From: Amycolatopsis japonica
Lineage (GTDB): Bacteria > Actinomycetota > Actinomycetes > Mycobacteriales > Pseudonocardiaceae
Length of the DNA: 64,000 bases
NCBI RefSeq assembly: GCF_000732925.1
Contig: NZ_CP008953.1
Span: forward strand, 2,046,001 to 2,110,000
Direction: 5' to 3'
Both the position numbers and the translations under genes were made by a program. Positions 36,206-45,145 of this stretch are shown in pieces; positions within the stretch are counted from its first letter, which is position 1, and every line of letters begins with the position of its first letter. Below the pieces are notes generated by a model, which saw nothing but the letters and a program-made list of their open reading frames with translations, ran no database searches and was not told the DNA's origin.

Positions 36206-36562
36206 TCAGCCCTCGTGGGTCGCGACGCAGAATTCGTTGCCGACGGGATCGGCCAGCACCGTCCAGGCGAAACCCGGCATCTCGTGCTCGTCCAGCTTCT
36301 TCGCGCCCAGTCCGATCAGACGCTCCACCTCCTTCTCCATGTCTTCGGTCCCGAAGTCCACGTGGACCCGGTTCTTGCCCACCCGCTCCTCCGGCACGCG
36401 CTGGAAGGCGAACACCGGCCCGTTCTCCTTCTTGGCGTGCAGGATCAGGAACTCGCCGCCGTGGTCCTGATCCACCTCGACCTCCAGCGCCTTCGTCCAG
36501 AACGCCGCGAGCCCGCGCGGATCCGCGCAGTCGATCGTGATCATGCCCAGTTCGATACCCAT
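36206..36562 (-). CDS. VOC-superfamily protein (glyoxalase-like domain)
   Basis: 118 residues, single vicinal-oxygen-chelate module: GMITIDCADPRGLAAFWTKALEVE, then KNRVHVDFGTEDMEKEVERLIGLGAKKLDE and WTVLADPVGNEFCVATHEG. The last block with its Glu/Asp-rich ending is typical of small glyoxalase/bleomycin-resistance-like proteins. Function unknown; it could bind a hydrophobic or metal-chelated ligand. ATG at 36562. Confidence 0.85.
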   Translation of the reverse strand: MGIELGMITIDCADPRGLAAFWTKALEVEVDQDHGGEFLILHAKKENGPVFAFQRVPEERVGKNRVHVDFGTEDMEKEVERLIGLGAKKLDEHEMPGFAWTVLADPVGNEFCVATHEG

Positions 36563-36688
36563 GGCGGCACGCTAGCGGCGCCCACCGACAAAACCGGGCG
36601 CCCGCGATAACCGGTTGAACCGGCCCGGGGCGGGGTGACTACGCTGCGCAGAACGTCTAAGCACGTAATTCCAGCGAGGAGCCCAGAA

Positions 36689-38437
36689 GTGATCACCAGG
36701 ATGTCGTCGTTGTTCCTTCGCACCCTGCGTGAGGATCCGGCGGACGCCGAGGTACCGAGCCACCGGCTCCTGGTACGCGCCGGCTACGTCCGCCGGGTGG
36801 CCCCGGGTGGCTATTCCTGGCTGCCGCTGGGCCTGCGGGTGCTGCGCCGGATCGAGAACGTCGTCCGCGACGAGATGAACGCGATCGGCGCGCAGGAGAT
36901 CCAGTTCCCCGCGTTGCTGCCGAAGGAGCCTTACGAGGCCACCGGCCGTTGGACCGAGTACGGCGACGCCCTGTTCCGCCTCAAGGACCGCAAGGGCGCC
37001 GATTACCTCCTCGGCCCGACGCACGAAGAGCTCTTCGCGCTCACCGTGAAGGGTGAATACAACTCGTACAAGGACTACCCGGTCGTCCTGTACCAAATCC
37101 AGACGAAGTACCGCGACGAGGCACGCCCTCGCGCCGGAATCCTGCGCGGCCGCGAGTTCGTCATGAAGGACTCCTACTCCTTCGACCTCGACGACGAGGG
37201 TCTGAGCAAGTCGTACGAGCTGCACCGCCAGGCCTACACCAAGCTGTTCGACCGCCTCGGCATCGAGTACGTCGTCGTGAAGGCGACCTCCGGCGCGATG
37301 GGCGGCTCGGCCTCCGAGGAGTTCCTCGCCGTCGCCGAGACGGGTGAGGACACCTACGTCCGCAGCACCGAATCGGGTTACGCGGCCAACGTCGAAGCGG
37401 TCACCACGCCCGCTCCCGAGGCGAAGCCGATCGAGGGCCTGCCCGAGGCGAAGGTCCACCACACGCCGGACACCCCGACCATCGAGTCCCTGGTCGCGTT
37501 TTTGAACAACGCCGACCTCGGCCGCACCTTCACCGCCGCGGACACGCTCAAGAACGTTCTGGTGAAGACCCGCCAGCCGGGCGCGAAGGAGTGGGAGCTG
37601 CTGGCCATCGGCCTCCCCGGCGACCGCGAGGTCGACACGAAGCGCCTCGAAGCGTCGCTCGAACCCGCCGAGTTCGAGCTGCTCGAAGAGGCCGACTTCG
37701 CGAAGAACCCCTTCCTCGTCAAGGGCTACATCGGCCCGAAGGCGTTGAAGGACAACGGAGTCCGCTACCTGCTCGACCCGCGCGTCGTCGACGGCACCGC
37801 CTGGGTCACCGGCGCCGACGAGCGCGACCACCACGTGGTCGACCTGGTCGCGGGCCGTGACTTCACCGGTGACGGCACGATCGAGGCCGCCGAGGTCCGC
37901 GAGGGTGACGCGTCGCCCGACGGCAAGGGCACCCTGGTCGCCGCGCGCGGTATCGAGATCGGGCACATCTTCCAGCTGGGCCGCAAGTACGCGGACGCGT
38001 TCGAACTCGACGCGCTGGGCCCGGACTCCAAGCCCATCCGCATCACCATGGGTTCGTACGGCGTCGGCGTCTCGCGGCTGGTCGGCGTGCTCGCCGAGCA
38101 GAACCACGACGACCTCGGCATCGTCTGGCCGCGCGAGGTGTCGCCGTTCGACGTGCACGTCGTCATCGCGGGCAAGGACGAGACGGTCGCCGCGGGCGCG
38201 GAGAAGCTCGCCGCCGAACTGGACGCCGCCGGGATCGAGGTCGTCCTCGACGACCGCAAGGCCACCCCGGGCGTGAAGTTCGCGGACGCCGAACTCGTCG
38301 GTGTGCCGACGATCCTCGTCGTCGGGCGCGGCCTGGCGAACGGTGTCGTCGAGGTCAAGGACCGTCGCACCGGCGACCGCGAAGAGATCGCCGTCGACGC
38401 GGTCGTCGAGCACTTGGTCAAGCTCGTCCGTTCGTAA
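36689..38437 (+). CDS. proS: Prolyl-tRNA synthetase
   Basis: 582 residues from GTG 36689, with GAGGAG seven bases upstream; a later ATG (36701) is possible. A class II synthetase of the bacterial type: motif 2 ([26 protein letters not shown]), an inserted editing (INS/YbaK) domain in the middle ([21 protein letters not shown]...), motif 3 ([17 protein letters not shown]), and a C-terminal anticodon-binding domain ([11 protein letters not shown]...). It charges tRNA-Pro. The next gene overlaps its stop by one base. Confidence 0.97.
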   Translation: MITRMSSLFLRTLREDPADAEVPSHRLLVRAGYVRRVAPGGYSWLPLGLRVLRRIENVVRDEMNAIGAQEIQFPALLPKEPYEATGRWTEYGDALFRLKDRKGADYLLGPTHEELFALTVKGEYNSYKDYPVVLYQIQTKYRDEARPRAGILRGREFVMKDSYSFDLDDEGLSKSYELHRQAYTKLFDRLGIEYVVVKATSGAMGGSASEEFLAVAETGEDTYVRSTESGYAANVEAVTTPAPEAKPIEGLPEAKVHHTPDTPTIESLVAFLNNADLGRTFTAADTLKNVLVKTRQPGAKEWELLAIGLPGDREVDTKRLEASLEPAEFELLEEADFAKNPFLVKGYIGPKALKDNGVRYLLDPRVVDGTAWVTGADERDHHVVDLVAGRDFTGDGTIEAAEVREGDASPDGKGTLVAARGIEIGHIFQLGRKYADAFELDALGPDSKPIRITMGSYGVGVSRLVGVLAEQNHDDLGIVWPREVSPFDVHVVIAGKDETVAAGAEKLAAELDAAGIEVVLDDRKATPGVKFADAELVGVPTILVVGRGLANGVVEVKDRRTGDREEIAVDAVVEHLVKLVRS

Positions 38438-39363
38438 TGTTCGGCAAGAAGCGCGGGGATTCCCCGGGCTACGAGGACAACGCGGCGCTGGACGGGTTCG
38501 GGGGCTATCAGCCCTCGGACTCGTCCGGCTACACGCCCGCTCCCGAGAGCCCGGCCCCTGAGCCGGAGCCGGAGAAGCCCGCGAAGCAGCCGATGTCGCG
38601 GAGCGGGCGAAGGGCCATGTACGGCTTCTTCGCGACGCTCGGCGTCATCGCGGTCGCCGCGCTCGCGAACAACGGTGACAGGTCGTCGGAGAGCAGCGCG
38701 CCCACGCCCCGGGCTCCGATCGTCTACACGCCTTCGCCTCAGGTCATCGCGCCGCCGGTGACCGAAGGCTGGCAGTCGGTGGCCGGGAAGGACGGCGTCT
38801 ACGCCTACGACGTCCCGCCGAACTGGACGCCGAAACCCGGCACGATCCACGGCTGGGAGAAGGGCACCCAGGTCCCGGGCATCACCATGGTCGCCAGCGC
38901 CTTCGTCGGGGAAGGCTATTGCCCGCAGGAGAAGCGAAGCAGGCTCGGCGGAAGCGGGGTGGCGAACATCAAGCTCGCCGATCCCGCCGCCGCGGCGAAG
39001 AAGGCGGTCGATGACCTCGCCGTCAGCGCCTACAACCCCGAAGACGGCCCGCTGACGGCCAAGATCACCGCGGAACCGCCCCAGACCACCGAGTTCACGC
39101 TCGGTACCGGCAAGAAGGTTCCCGCGAGCATCGTCCTCGCGGAGGTCGTCACTCCGCCGGGAGCGTGCGGCGCCCACCGCGCCTTGGTCGGCGTGATCGC
39201 GCCCCAGCTGGGCGAAGCCTCGGCGGCCCTGGCCGTCTATTCGGGCCAGGACGCGCCGGGCGGAGCGGATCGCGAGCTGATCCTGAAGATCCTCAAGACC
39301 TACCGCGGTGTCCCGGAGGCCGACCGCAAGACCATCACGCCGCCGCCTTCGACCCTGCGCTGA
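38437..39363 (+). CDS. Membrane-anchored protein of the YDxPxxW family (copy 1)
   Basis: 308 residues. The ATG shares its A with the TAA of proS. A cytosolic N-terminus rich in Pro, Glu and Gly (residues 1-65) precedes one membrane helix (YGFFATLGVIAVAALAN). An extracytoplasmic domain follows, with TEGWQSVAGKDGVYAYDVPPNW, then GYCPQEKR and TPPGACGAHRALVGVI; two Cys may pair. The same order of elements occurs in the proteins at 41546 and 42394, so the three form a family. Its last 64 bases overlap the convergent DUF2156 gene. Function unknown. Confidence 0.8.
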   Translation: MFGKKRGDSPGYEDNAALDGFGGYQPSDSSGYTPAPESPAPEPEPEKPAKQPMSRSGRRAMYGFFATLGVIAVAALANNGDRSSESSAPTPRAPIVYTPSPQVIAPPVTEGWQSVAGKDGVYAYDVPPNWTPKPGTIHGWEKGTQVPGITMVASAFVGEGYCPQEKRSRLGGSGVANIKLADPAAAAKKAVDDLAVSAYNPEDGPLTAKITAEPPQTTEFTLGTGKKVPASIVLAEVVTPPGACGAHRALVGVIAPQLGEASAALAVYSGQDAPGGADRELILKILKTYRGVPEADRKTITPPPSTLR

Positions 39364-41474
39364 GGCTTCTTGCCCGACCGCGCGAGCTTCGCCAGCCGCA
39401 GCAGCCCGGTGTTCGGCAGGTAGGCCCGGCCGAGCGCGATCCCGATCCGCGGCAGATCCGCCTCGTCGCGGAAGGCGAGGTACAGCGGCACGTGACGCGG
39501 CTGGAACTTCGCCTTGAACGCGTGCAGCGAACGGAAACCGTAGAACGGCTCCATCATCGTGCCGAGCGCGTCGAGCACCCGCTCGACGGCGTGCGCGGGT
39601 TCGCCCGAGCTCGCCAGGGGAGCGCCGGACAGCGAAACGAACTTCGCGCCTTCTTCTCGGAAGGCCAGGCAAGACGACGCGATCAGGAACTCCATCGACG
39701 GACGGAACCCGTCGGCGCGTTTGCGCATGACGTCGAGCGTCCAGCCGCCGATCGCGCCCGCACCGGTGTACACCGGCAGCCACGACGTCACGCCGTGGAC
39801 CACGCCGTCGGCGTCCACCGCGAGCCCCACGCGGGTCTCGGGATCCATCGCCTCGTCGACACCGCCGAGGGTGAAGCCCATTTCCGGCATGCCCTTGTCG
39901 CCGATCCACTCCTCGGAGATCGCGCGGACCTGCGAGATCACCGCGCGCGGCTGGTCGGCGAGCCGGACGAGCCGGAACTCGATGCCGTCCTTCTTGGCGC
40001 GGTTGAGCGCGGTCCGCACGTCCTGCCAGCGCTTGCCGCGGAATTCCAGCGTGTCCAGTTCGATCAGGGTGTCCTCGGCGACCTGGACCTGCTTCCAGCC
40101 GAGTTCCCCGGTTTTGGCGATGGTGTCGCCGGTGGCGGAGAAGAGGCACGGTACGAGGCCGGTGTTCTCGCACATCGTGATGAACTCGGCGATCGTCCGG
40201 TCGGCGGCGCCGTCCGGGGCGATCGGGTCGCCGAGGGCGATGGCCACTCCGGCGTGGCGCCGGTAGGCGAGGTAGGACTTGCCGTCCGCGGCCACGAAGT
40301 ACGAGTTCTGCGGCCAGGTCGTCATCCACGAAAGCGTGCTTCCGCCGTGACGGCTGAGCAGGGTGCGGGCCAGCGCGGGGTTGCCCATCCGGCCGAGACG
40401 GCGGCGCTTCCTCCGCGACGGCACGCGGAAAGCGCCGCGCGAGGAGACCAGCAGCGCGAATTCGACCGTCCACAGCAGGTTGTCCACGAAGAACAGCGGC
40501 GGATCCATCAGGTCGGCGTCCTCGCCGAAGATCTCCGCGAGCGTGAGCACCCCGCCGTAGACCATCACCTGCAGGATGACGAACGAGGTCAGGATCATCG
40601 CGCACCACCAGGCGACCTGGCTGCCCTTGCGCAGGCCGTTCATGATCGGCACCACGATCAGGCACAGGACGACGACTTCCCAGGTGGACAGCGAAAGCTC
40701 TTCGGACGAACCGAAGGGACCGTTGCCCGGTACGAAGGACATCACCAGTTCGGCGACCGTCAGGACCAGCAGGCCGGCCATCACGTAGAACCGCCACTCG
40801 CGCAGGCTCGGTCGCCGTTCGCGCGAGGATTCCTTGGCACCGACGAACTTCCGCCCGAACGGCAGCGCGAGGACGAGGGCGAAGAAGTGCACGAGATCGG
40901 CGAGTGTGCCGACGAAGATGATCGCGACCCCGGCGTAGACGCAGAGCCCGGCGCGCAGGCGCAGCCGCCACGGCGGGCGCAGGGTGGCGCTGGCGACCGC
41001 GACCGCGGCGAGCGCGCCGCCGGAGAATCCGACGTCGAGGCTGCCCGCGACGCGTTCCGCCCATTCCCAGCCGGAATTGCGGCTCAGCGCCAGGAACTGG
41101 ACCGCGACCAGCACGCTGACGAACTGGCCGCCGATGGCGACGGCCATCGCCCGGCGCGTGCCGAGGCGCCATTCGGCGAATCCGGCGAACAACGCGAAGC
41201 TGAGCACCATCGGCAGGTAGTACAGCGGGACGACCGCGAACAGCGGTCCGGTGAACAAGGTCCACCACCGGCCTGCTTCGAGCGACGGCAGCCCATACGC
41301 GATGTACGGATACACCGCGCGGTCCTCGGCGGCCGACCAGAGCGCGCCCGTGGCCAAGGCGAGCGCGAGCATGGTCAGCGTGACGAGGCTGGTGAAAGGC
41401 AGCCGGTGCCTCAGCACCGTGGCGATCTTGTGCGTCCGGCCCGGCGCGGCCGTCCCGCTTCCCCCTTTTGGCAT
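39300..41474 (-). CDS. Rhomboid-like membrane domain fused to DUF2156 (lysyl-PG synthase-like) domain
   Basis: 724 residues from ATG 41474. The N-terminal third is a multi-helix unit with rhomboid-like features: GRWWTLFTGPLFA, GFAEWRLGTRRAMAVAIGGQ, GFSGGALAAVAVA (GxSG) and DLVHFFALVLALPFG. More helices follow, then a soluble C-terminal DUF2156 domain from about residue 395. It contains NSYFVAADGKSYLAYRRHAGVAIALGDP, LNRAKKDGIEFRLV and EPFYGFRSLHAFKAKFQPR, as in the aminoacyl-phosphatidylglycerol synthases (MprF/LysX). A role in modifying membrane lipids with amino acids is likely. Whether the rhomboid part is a protease is uncertain. Confidence 0.85.
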   Translation of the reverse strand: MPKGGSGTAAPGRTHKIATVLRHRLPFTSLVTLTMLALALATGALWSAAEDRAVYPYIAYGLPSLEAGRWWTLFTGPLFAVVPLYYLPMVLSFALFAGFAEWRLGTRRAMAVAIGGQFVSVLVAVQFLALSRNSGWEWAERVAGSLDVGFSGGALAAVAVASATLRPPWRLRLRAGLCVYAGVAIIFVGTLADLVHFFALVLALPFGRKFVGAKESSRERRPSLREWRFYVMAGLLVLTVAELVMSFVPGNGPFGSSEELSLSTWEVVVLCLIVVPIMNGLRKGSQVAWWCAMILTSFVILQVMVYGGVLTLAEIFGEDADLMDPPLFFVDNLLWTVEFALLVSSRGAFRVPSRRKRRRLGRMGNPALARTLLSRHGGSTLSWMTTWPQNSYFVAADGKSYLAYRRHAGVAIALGDPIAPDGAADRTIAEFITMCENTGLVPCLFSATGDTIAKTGELGWKQVQVAEDTLIELDTLEFRGKRWQDVRTALNRAKKDGIEFRLVRLADQPRAVISQVRAISEEWIGDKGMPEMGFTLGGVDEAMDPETRVGLAVDADGVVHGVTSWLPVYTGAGAIGGWTLDVMRKRADGFRPSMEFLIASSCLAFREEGAKFVSLSGAPLASSGEPAHAVERVLDALGTMMEPFYGFRSLHAFKAKFQPRHVPLYLAFRDEADLPRIGIALGRAYLPNTGLLRLAKLARSGKKPQRRVEGGGVMVLRSASGTPR

Positions 41475-41545
41475 GGAACTCAAATTAAGGGCGGGAGGTG
41501 CTCGGACACATCCGGCACGGGACCCATATTTCCCTTAGGGGAGTG

Positions 41546-42397
41546 CTACTCGCGACGGATGCTCTCACCCATCTTGAGGACGACACCGCTGGCTATCGCA
41601 CCGGGGATCCCCTGGTCCGCCAGTACCAGAAGGACGTGGTAGCGGCCGGATCCGGGCAGCGCGCGCAGCGGGAGGGCGATCGCGGTGATCGCGACGGAAG
41701 GCGCCGGGCACGGTCCGTCCGGGGCGGGGACGACGGTGGTGGTCACTGCGGTGGCGGTGGTCCCGCCGTCCAGGACGGGCACCGGCCCGGCCTTGCCGAT
41801 CTCCGTCTTCGGGCCGTGTCCGTACGCCGCTTCGGCCCAGCGGATCGTCGTCTCCTCGGCCGCCTGGGCGAGTCCGCCGACCTCGCCCTCGTCGATGGTG
41901 GTGAACCCCGCCATCGCGCGGGCCGAGAGATCGGAGCCGGGGCAGAAAGCGCGCCGGTAGCGCGCGACACCCTGCAGGGTGACGAGGTCACCGGACGGGG
42001 TCTCGTAGCCGATGGCGACGTCGGGCTCTTCGAGTTTCCAGTCAGGCGGGACGTCGTAGACGAGCGGGTGATCGTCGGACAGCACCGGCTGCCAGCCCGC
42101 GATCACGGGCTCGATGCGGGTGGCGGGCACCGGATCGGGCAGGACGAGATCGTGGGCGGATGGCGGTGGGGGCGCGGTCTTGGCCTGATAGGTGGCCGTC
42201 GTGCCGACGGCGAGGACGAGGATCAGCCCCAGGATCCCCAGCGTCGGCCTGAGGCGCGGGCGACGGCGCGAGGGGACGGTGTCCCGGACGACCGGGAGCG
42301 GCCTCGTCCGTTCGGTTTCGGTTTCGAGCGGTTGCCCGGTGAGCGGATCGACGAACCACTGCCGAGGTTCGTCGATGCGCCCACCGGGGCCGGTCAT
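41546..42397 (-). CDS. Membrane-anchored protein of the YDxPxxW family (copy 3)
   Basis: 283 residues. ATG at 42397 overlaps the TGA of the upstream paralogue by four bases (ATGA), so both are co-translated. A short cytosolic part (PRQWFVDPLTGQPLET...) and one helix (LGILGLILVLAVGTTATY) come before a domain with VIAGWQPVLSDDHPLVYDVPPDW, IGYETPSGDLVTLQG, AFCPGSDLSAR and GPCPAPSVAITAIAL. These line up with copies 1 and 2: GWQ, YDVPPxW, CPxxxxxxR and a C-terminal Cys strand. Function unknown; likely exposed at the cell surface. Confidence 0.8.
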   Translation of the reverse strand: MTGPGGRIDEPRQWFVDPLTGQPLETETERTRPLPVVRDTVPSRRRPRLRPTLGILGLILVLAVGTTATYQAKTAPPPPSAHDLVLPDPVPATRIEPVIAGWQPVLSDDHPLVYDVPPDWKLEEPDVAIGYETPSGDLVTLQGVARYRRAFCPGSDLSARAMAGFTTIDEGEVGGLAQAAEETTIRWAEAAYGHGPKTEIGKAGPVPVLDGGTTATAVTTTVVPAPDGPCPAPSVAITAIALPLRALPGSGRYHVLLVLADQGIPGAIASGVVLKMGESIRRE

Positions 42398-43323
42398 TGC
42401 TGAGGCCTCAGACTCGCGAGGATCTTCTGGGCGTCCGCCTCGGTCAGCGCGTCCGGGGTGCCCTGGTCCATGGCCATGACGAAGCAGATGGTCTGGTCGC
42501 CGGATTTGAACGCGGCCGAGGTGACCTTCACGCTCGGGGCGCGGCATTCCTCGGTTTCGGCCGGCGTGAACGTCCCGGTCGAGCTGACCGCCTGGATCGA
42601 GCCGCCCGCGATCGCCACCTGCGTGATGTCGGGCAGCGGGACGTCGGGCTTGCCGGTGGCGGCCTGGGTCCAGAGCCGGACGGCGCCACGGGCGGCGTTC
42701 TCGACCGGGATCTGGTCCGCGGTGGCGAAGCCGACGACACCGCGGTTCGAACCGCGGACCTCCGGGCAGGCGCCGAGTTTGTACGTCGACGCCTCGTGGA
42801 TGACCATCTTGAATTCGCCCTCGTTGTAGCCGACGATCTGGCCCGGCTCGGTCTCCCAGCCCGACGCGGGCAGGTCGTAGGCGGCTTTGTCCTTGACCGA
42901 CAGGATCCCCTGCCAGCCGGGCGTCGTCGAGGGCACTTTGTTGTCCTTCGGGGCACCGCTGCTCGAAGACGGCGGTTTCGTCGCCGAGGACGAAGGCGGC
43001 GGCGCGGGCGCGGAGGAGGACGGCGGTGCCGCCTGAGGCTGCGGCTCGTCGCCGTCGCGCAGGACGAAGAAGAGCGTGGCACCGACGGCGACGACCAGCA
43101 CGAGCGCGCCGAGGCCGATCCACAGGCCCTTCTTGCCGCCCTTCGGTGGCTCCGGCGCGAAACCCTGGTACGACTGCTGCGGGAACTGCTGGAAGCCCTG
43201 TTGCTGGTAACTCTGGTACTGCTGCTGGGGATCCTGCGGGTATCCCTGCTGCGGGGGGTACTGCTGATAGGGCTGCTGCGGTTGCTGCTCCGGCCAGCCG
43301 TTGCCGCCGCCTGGGTATGCCAT
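42394..43323 (-). CDS. Membrane-anchored protein of the YDxPxxW family (copy 2)
   Basis: 309 residues. The N-terminal 55 residues are almost entirely Gln, Pro, Tyr and Gly (low-complexity, cytosolic). A helix (GLWIGLGALVLVVAVGATLFFVL) and a Ser/Pro-rich spacer follow. The outer domain has TPGWQGILSVKDKAAYDLPASGW, IVGYNEGEFKMVIHE, GACPEVRGSNRGVVGF, ECRAPSVKVTSAAF and a third Cys (TICFVMAM). Such QPY-rich tails plus anchor are common among actinobacterial division-site or cell-wall-associated proteins. Start ATG 43323; co-translated with copy 3. Confidence 0.8.
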   Translation of the reverse strand: MAYPGGGNGWPEQQPQQPYQQYPPQQGYPQDPQQQYQSYQQQGFQQFPQQSYQGFAPEPPKGGKKGLWIGLGALVLVVAVGATLFFVLRDGDEPQPQAAPPSSSAPAPPPSSSATKPPSSSSGAPKDNKVPSTTPGWQGILSVKDKAAYDLPASGWETEPGQIVGYNEGEFKMVIHEASTYKLGACPEVRGSNRGVVGFATADQIPVENAARGAVRLWTQAATGKPDVPLPDITQVAIAGGSIQAVSSTGTFTPAETEECRAPSVKVTSAAFKSGDQTICFVMAMDQGTPDALTEADAQKILASLRPQQ

Positions 43324-43332
43324 GGACCGAGC

Positions 43333-44040
43333 TTAGTTGGCGCCCCCGAGCACGGCCGCACGTACCGCTACCAGGTCGGACAGGTCGCCGAGCACGGTGT
43401 GCGCGCCCGCGTCGGCCAGTTCCTCCGCGCTGAACTGCCCGGTCGCCACGGCCACCGCGACGGCGCCGTTGTCGAGCGCGGCACGGACGTCGTCCGGGGT
43501 GTCGCCGATGACGACGACCGACTCGGGCGCGAACTCGGTGCCGTGTTTCGCCGAAGCGTGGCCGACGGCGGCGGGCACCAGATCGGGCCGGTGCGCCGAG
43601 AGCGAGCCGTAGCCGCCGATCTCGAAGTCGACGTGCTCGTGCAGCTCGAACGCGGTCAGCTTGTGCACCGAGATCTCCGGCAGATTCCCGGTGACCAGTG
43701 TCTGGACGATGCCGCCGTGCGTGGCGAAGGCGTTCAGCGCCTCTTTGGCGCCGGGGAGCGCCCTGCCGCTCGAAGACAGGGTCGGGGCGTGGCTTTCGGA
43801 GACCGCGATCAGTGCGAGCCACAGCTTGCGCACGTTCTCCTCGGTGGGCTCGACGCCGTGCGACGTCAGGATGTCCGCGCTGATGGCGCGTTCGGTGCGG
43901 CCGCCGAAATTCGGCAAGGCCCGCAGTTCGACGCCGGCGACCTCGGCGAGCGCGGTCGTGTACCAGGCGGCGCCCACGCCGCGCAGGTCCACGAGGGTCT
44001 GGTCGATGTCCCACAGCACGAGCCGATGCGGAGTAGTCAC
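43333..44040 (-). CDS. HAD-superfamily hydrolase
   Basis: 235 residues from GTG 44040; TTG 44070 is an in-frame alternative but lies in the shared promoter. Nucleophile motif WDIDQT (Asp11, acid/base Asp13), second motif LVTGNLP, Lys in the RPDLVPAAVGHA region, and motif GDTPDDVRAAL. A helical cap lies between motifs 1 and 2. It probably removes phosphate from a small metabolite (phosphoglycolate-phosphatase-like). Divergent from the membrane protein at 44147. Confidence 0.87.
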   Translation of the reverse strand: MTTPHRLVLWDIDQTLVDLRGVGAAWYTTALAEVAGVELRALPNFGGRTERAISADILTSHGVEPTEENVRKLWLALIAVSESHAPTLSSSGRALPGAKEALNAFATHGGIVQTLVTGNLPEISVHKLTAFELHEHVDFEIGGYGSLSAHRPDLVPAAVGHASAKHGTEFAPESVVVIGDTPDDVRAALDNGAVAVAVATGQFSAEELADAGAHTVLGDLSDLVAVRAAVLGGAN

Positions 44041-44066
44041 GCGATCGACGGTACCGGTGAGCTTAT

Positions 44067-44105
44067 TCAACGTCTGTTGACTTCTCGGCGGCCGAGGCTT
44101 ACCTT
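44067..44105 (+). promoter_or_regulatory. Promoter with palindrome over the -35 box
   Basis: TTGACT (44077-44082) and TACCTT (44100-44105) are spaced by 17 bases. The palindrome TCAACGTCTGTTGA (44067-44080) overlaps the -35 box; a half site TTCAAC recurs at about 44115. It drives the 44147 membrane protein, which has a good GGAGG site, and should be repressor-controlled. Confidence 0.6.
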
Positions 44106-44146
44106 GGCAGCTAATTCAACAAGTGACGAATAAATGGAGGACGGTC

Positions 44147-45145
44147 ATGTCGAACCGTCGCCCCGCCGGGGCCTTCGCCTTACTAGCCGCGGTGGCCGGT
44201 GCGCTGGTCGCCGCCGTACTCGGCTTCCTCACCTTCGGCGCGCAGGCGACCGTCGCGCCCGACGGTCTGCCTCTCGCCGTGGCAGCGCCTCCGGGACCGC
44301 TCCAAGCGGCCGCGAACGGGATCGCCTCCCATGGCGGAGGGCAGGTCTCGTGGCGGGTGACCTCACCCGAGGAAGGCCGGAAACTGCTGACGGACAAGGA
44401 GGTCTACGGCGTTCTCGAACTTCCGTCGACGGTCGTGCTCTCCGGGGCGGTGAACCCGTCCGGGACGCAGATCGCGCAGCAGGCGCTGACGGGCGCCGCG
44501 CAGGCGCTCGGCGGGACGCCGAAGATCGAAACACTGCATCCGGCGAGCGCGGCGGGCCGGGTCGCCCCGCTCGCGCTGAGCGCGCTGGCGTGGGTCGGCT
44601 GCCTGATCGCGGGCGCCGTGCTGGTCCTGGCCGGACGGCGGATCGGCCGGGACGCGGGAGCCGCCGCGCGCCTCACCCAGATCGTTTCGGCGGGTGTGCT
44701 GGTCACCGCCGTGCTGGCCGGGTTCCTGAAACTGTGGGACTCCGCGCTCCCGCTCGGCTGGGACGTCCTCGGCTTCCTTTTCCTGGCAGCCACCGGATTC
44801 GCCGCCCTGCAGACCGGACTGCTGAGGTTGCTGGGAGTGCGGGCGATGGCGATCCTCGGCCCGCTGTACCTGGTCGCGCCCGCCGTCGCGGGTCAGGTGC
44901 CGGAACTGCTGAACCCCGCGTACCGCGCCGTGCTGTGGTCCTGGACGCCGTTCCGGTTCTCGGCGGAAGGGCTCCGGAGCCTCTTGCAGGGCGTGCCCGG
45001 CGCGCCGGACGTCGCGACCGGGGTGTGGGTGCTCGCCGGACTGCTCGTGGTGGGACTGGTGCTCGCGCTGTGGCCGGGCCGGTCAGCCCTCCAGCAGGCT
45101 GAAGCGGACGCGCCGGACCGGGTTGTCGAGGTTGGTGTCCACTAG
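44147..45145 (+). CDS. Polytopic membrane protein, ABC-2/YhgE-like
   Basis: 332 residues from ATG 44147 (GGAGG five bases upstream). One N-terminal helix (GAFALLAAVAGALVAAVLGFL) and an extracytoplasmic domain of about 110 residues (LLTDKEVYGVLELPSTVVLSGAVNPSGTQIAQQAL) precede about five helices at the C-terminal end. This topology recalls YhgE/Pip and ABC-2 permease halves, with the VYGVLELP segment typical of the group. No ATPase subunit lies next to it. The final 63 bases overlap yjbQ on the other strand. Substrate unknown. Confidence 0.75.
   Translation: MSNRRPAGAFALLAAVAGALVAAVLGFLTFGAQATVAPDGLPLAVAAPPGPLQAAANGIASHGGGQVSWRVTSPEEGRKLLTDKEVYGVLELPSTVVLSGAVNPSGTQIAQQALTGAAQALGGTPKIETLHPASAAGRVAPLALSALAWVGCLIAGAVLVLAGRRIGRDAGAAARLTQIVSAGVLVTAVLAGFLKLWDSALPLGWDVLGFLFLAATGFAALQTGLLRLLGVRAMAILGPLYLVAPAVAGQVPELLNPAYRAVLWSWTPFRFSAEGLRSLLQGVPGAPDVATGVWVLAGLLVVGLVLALWPGRSALQQAEADAPDRVVEVGVH

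Noticed and set aside
37765..41268. Very long open frame opposite proS and in an alternative frame of the DUF2156 gene
   Set aside because: Low-complexity Arg/Gly/Ala translation, no domain motif, and it lies across two well supported genes; a typical high-GC shadow frame.
41546..44014. 822-codon open frame on the reverse strand
   Set aside because: Only its last 283 codons (from ATG 42397) are real; the rest is an alternative frame of the neighbouring paralogue and HAD gene.
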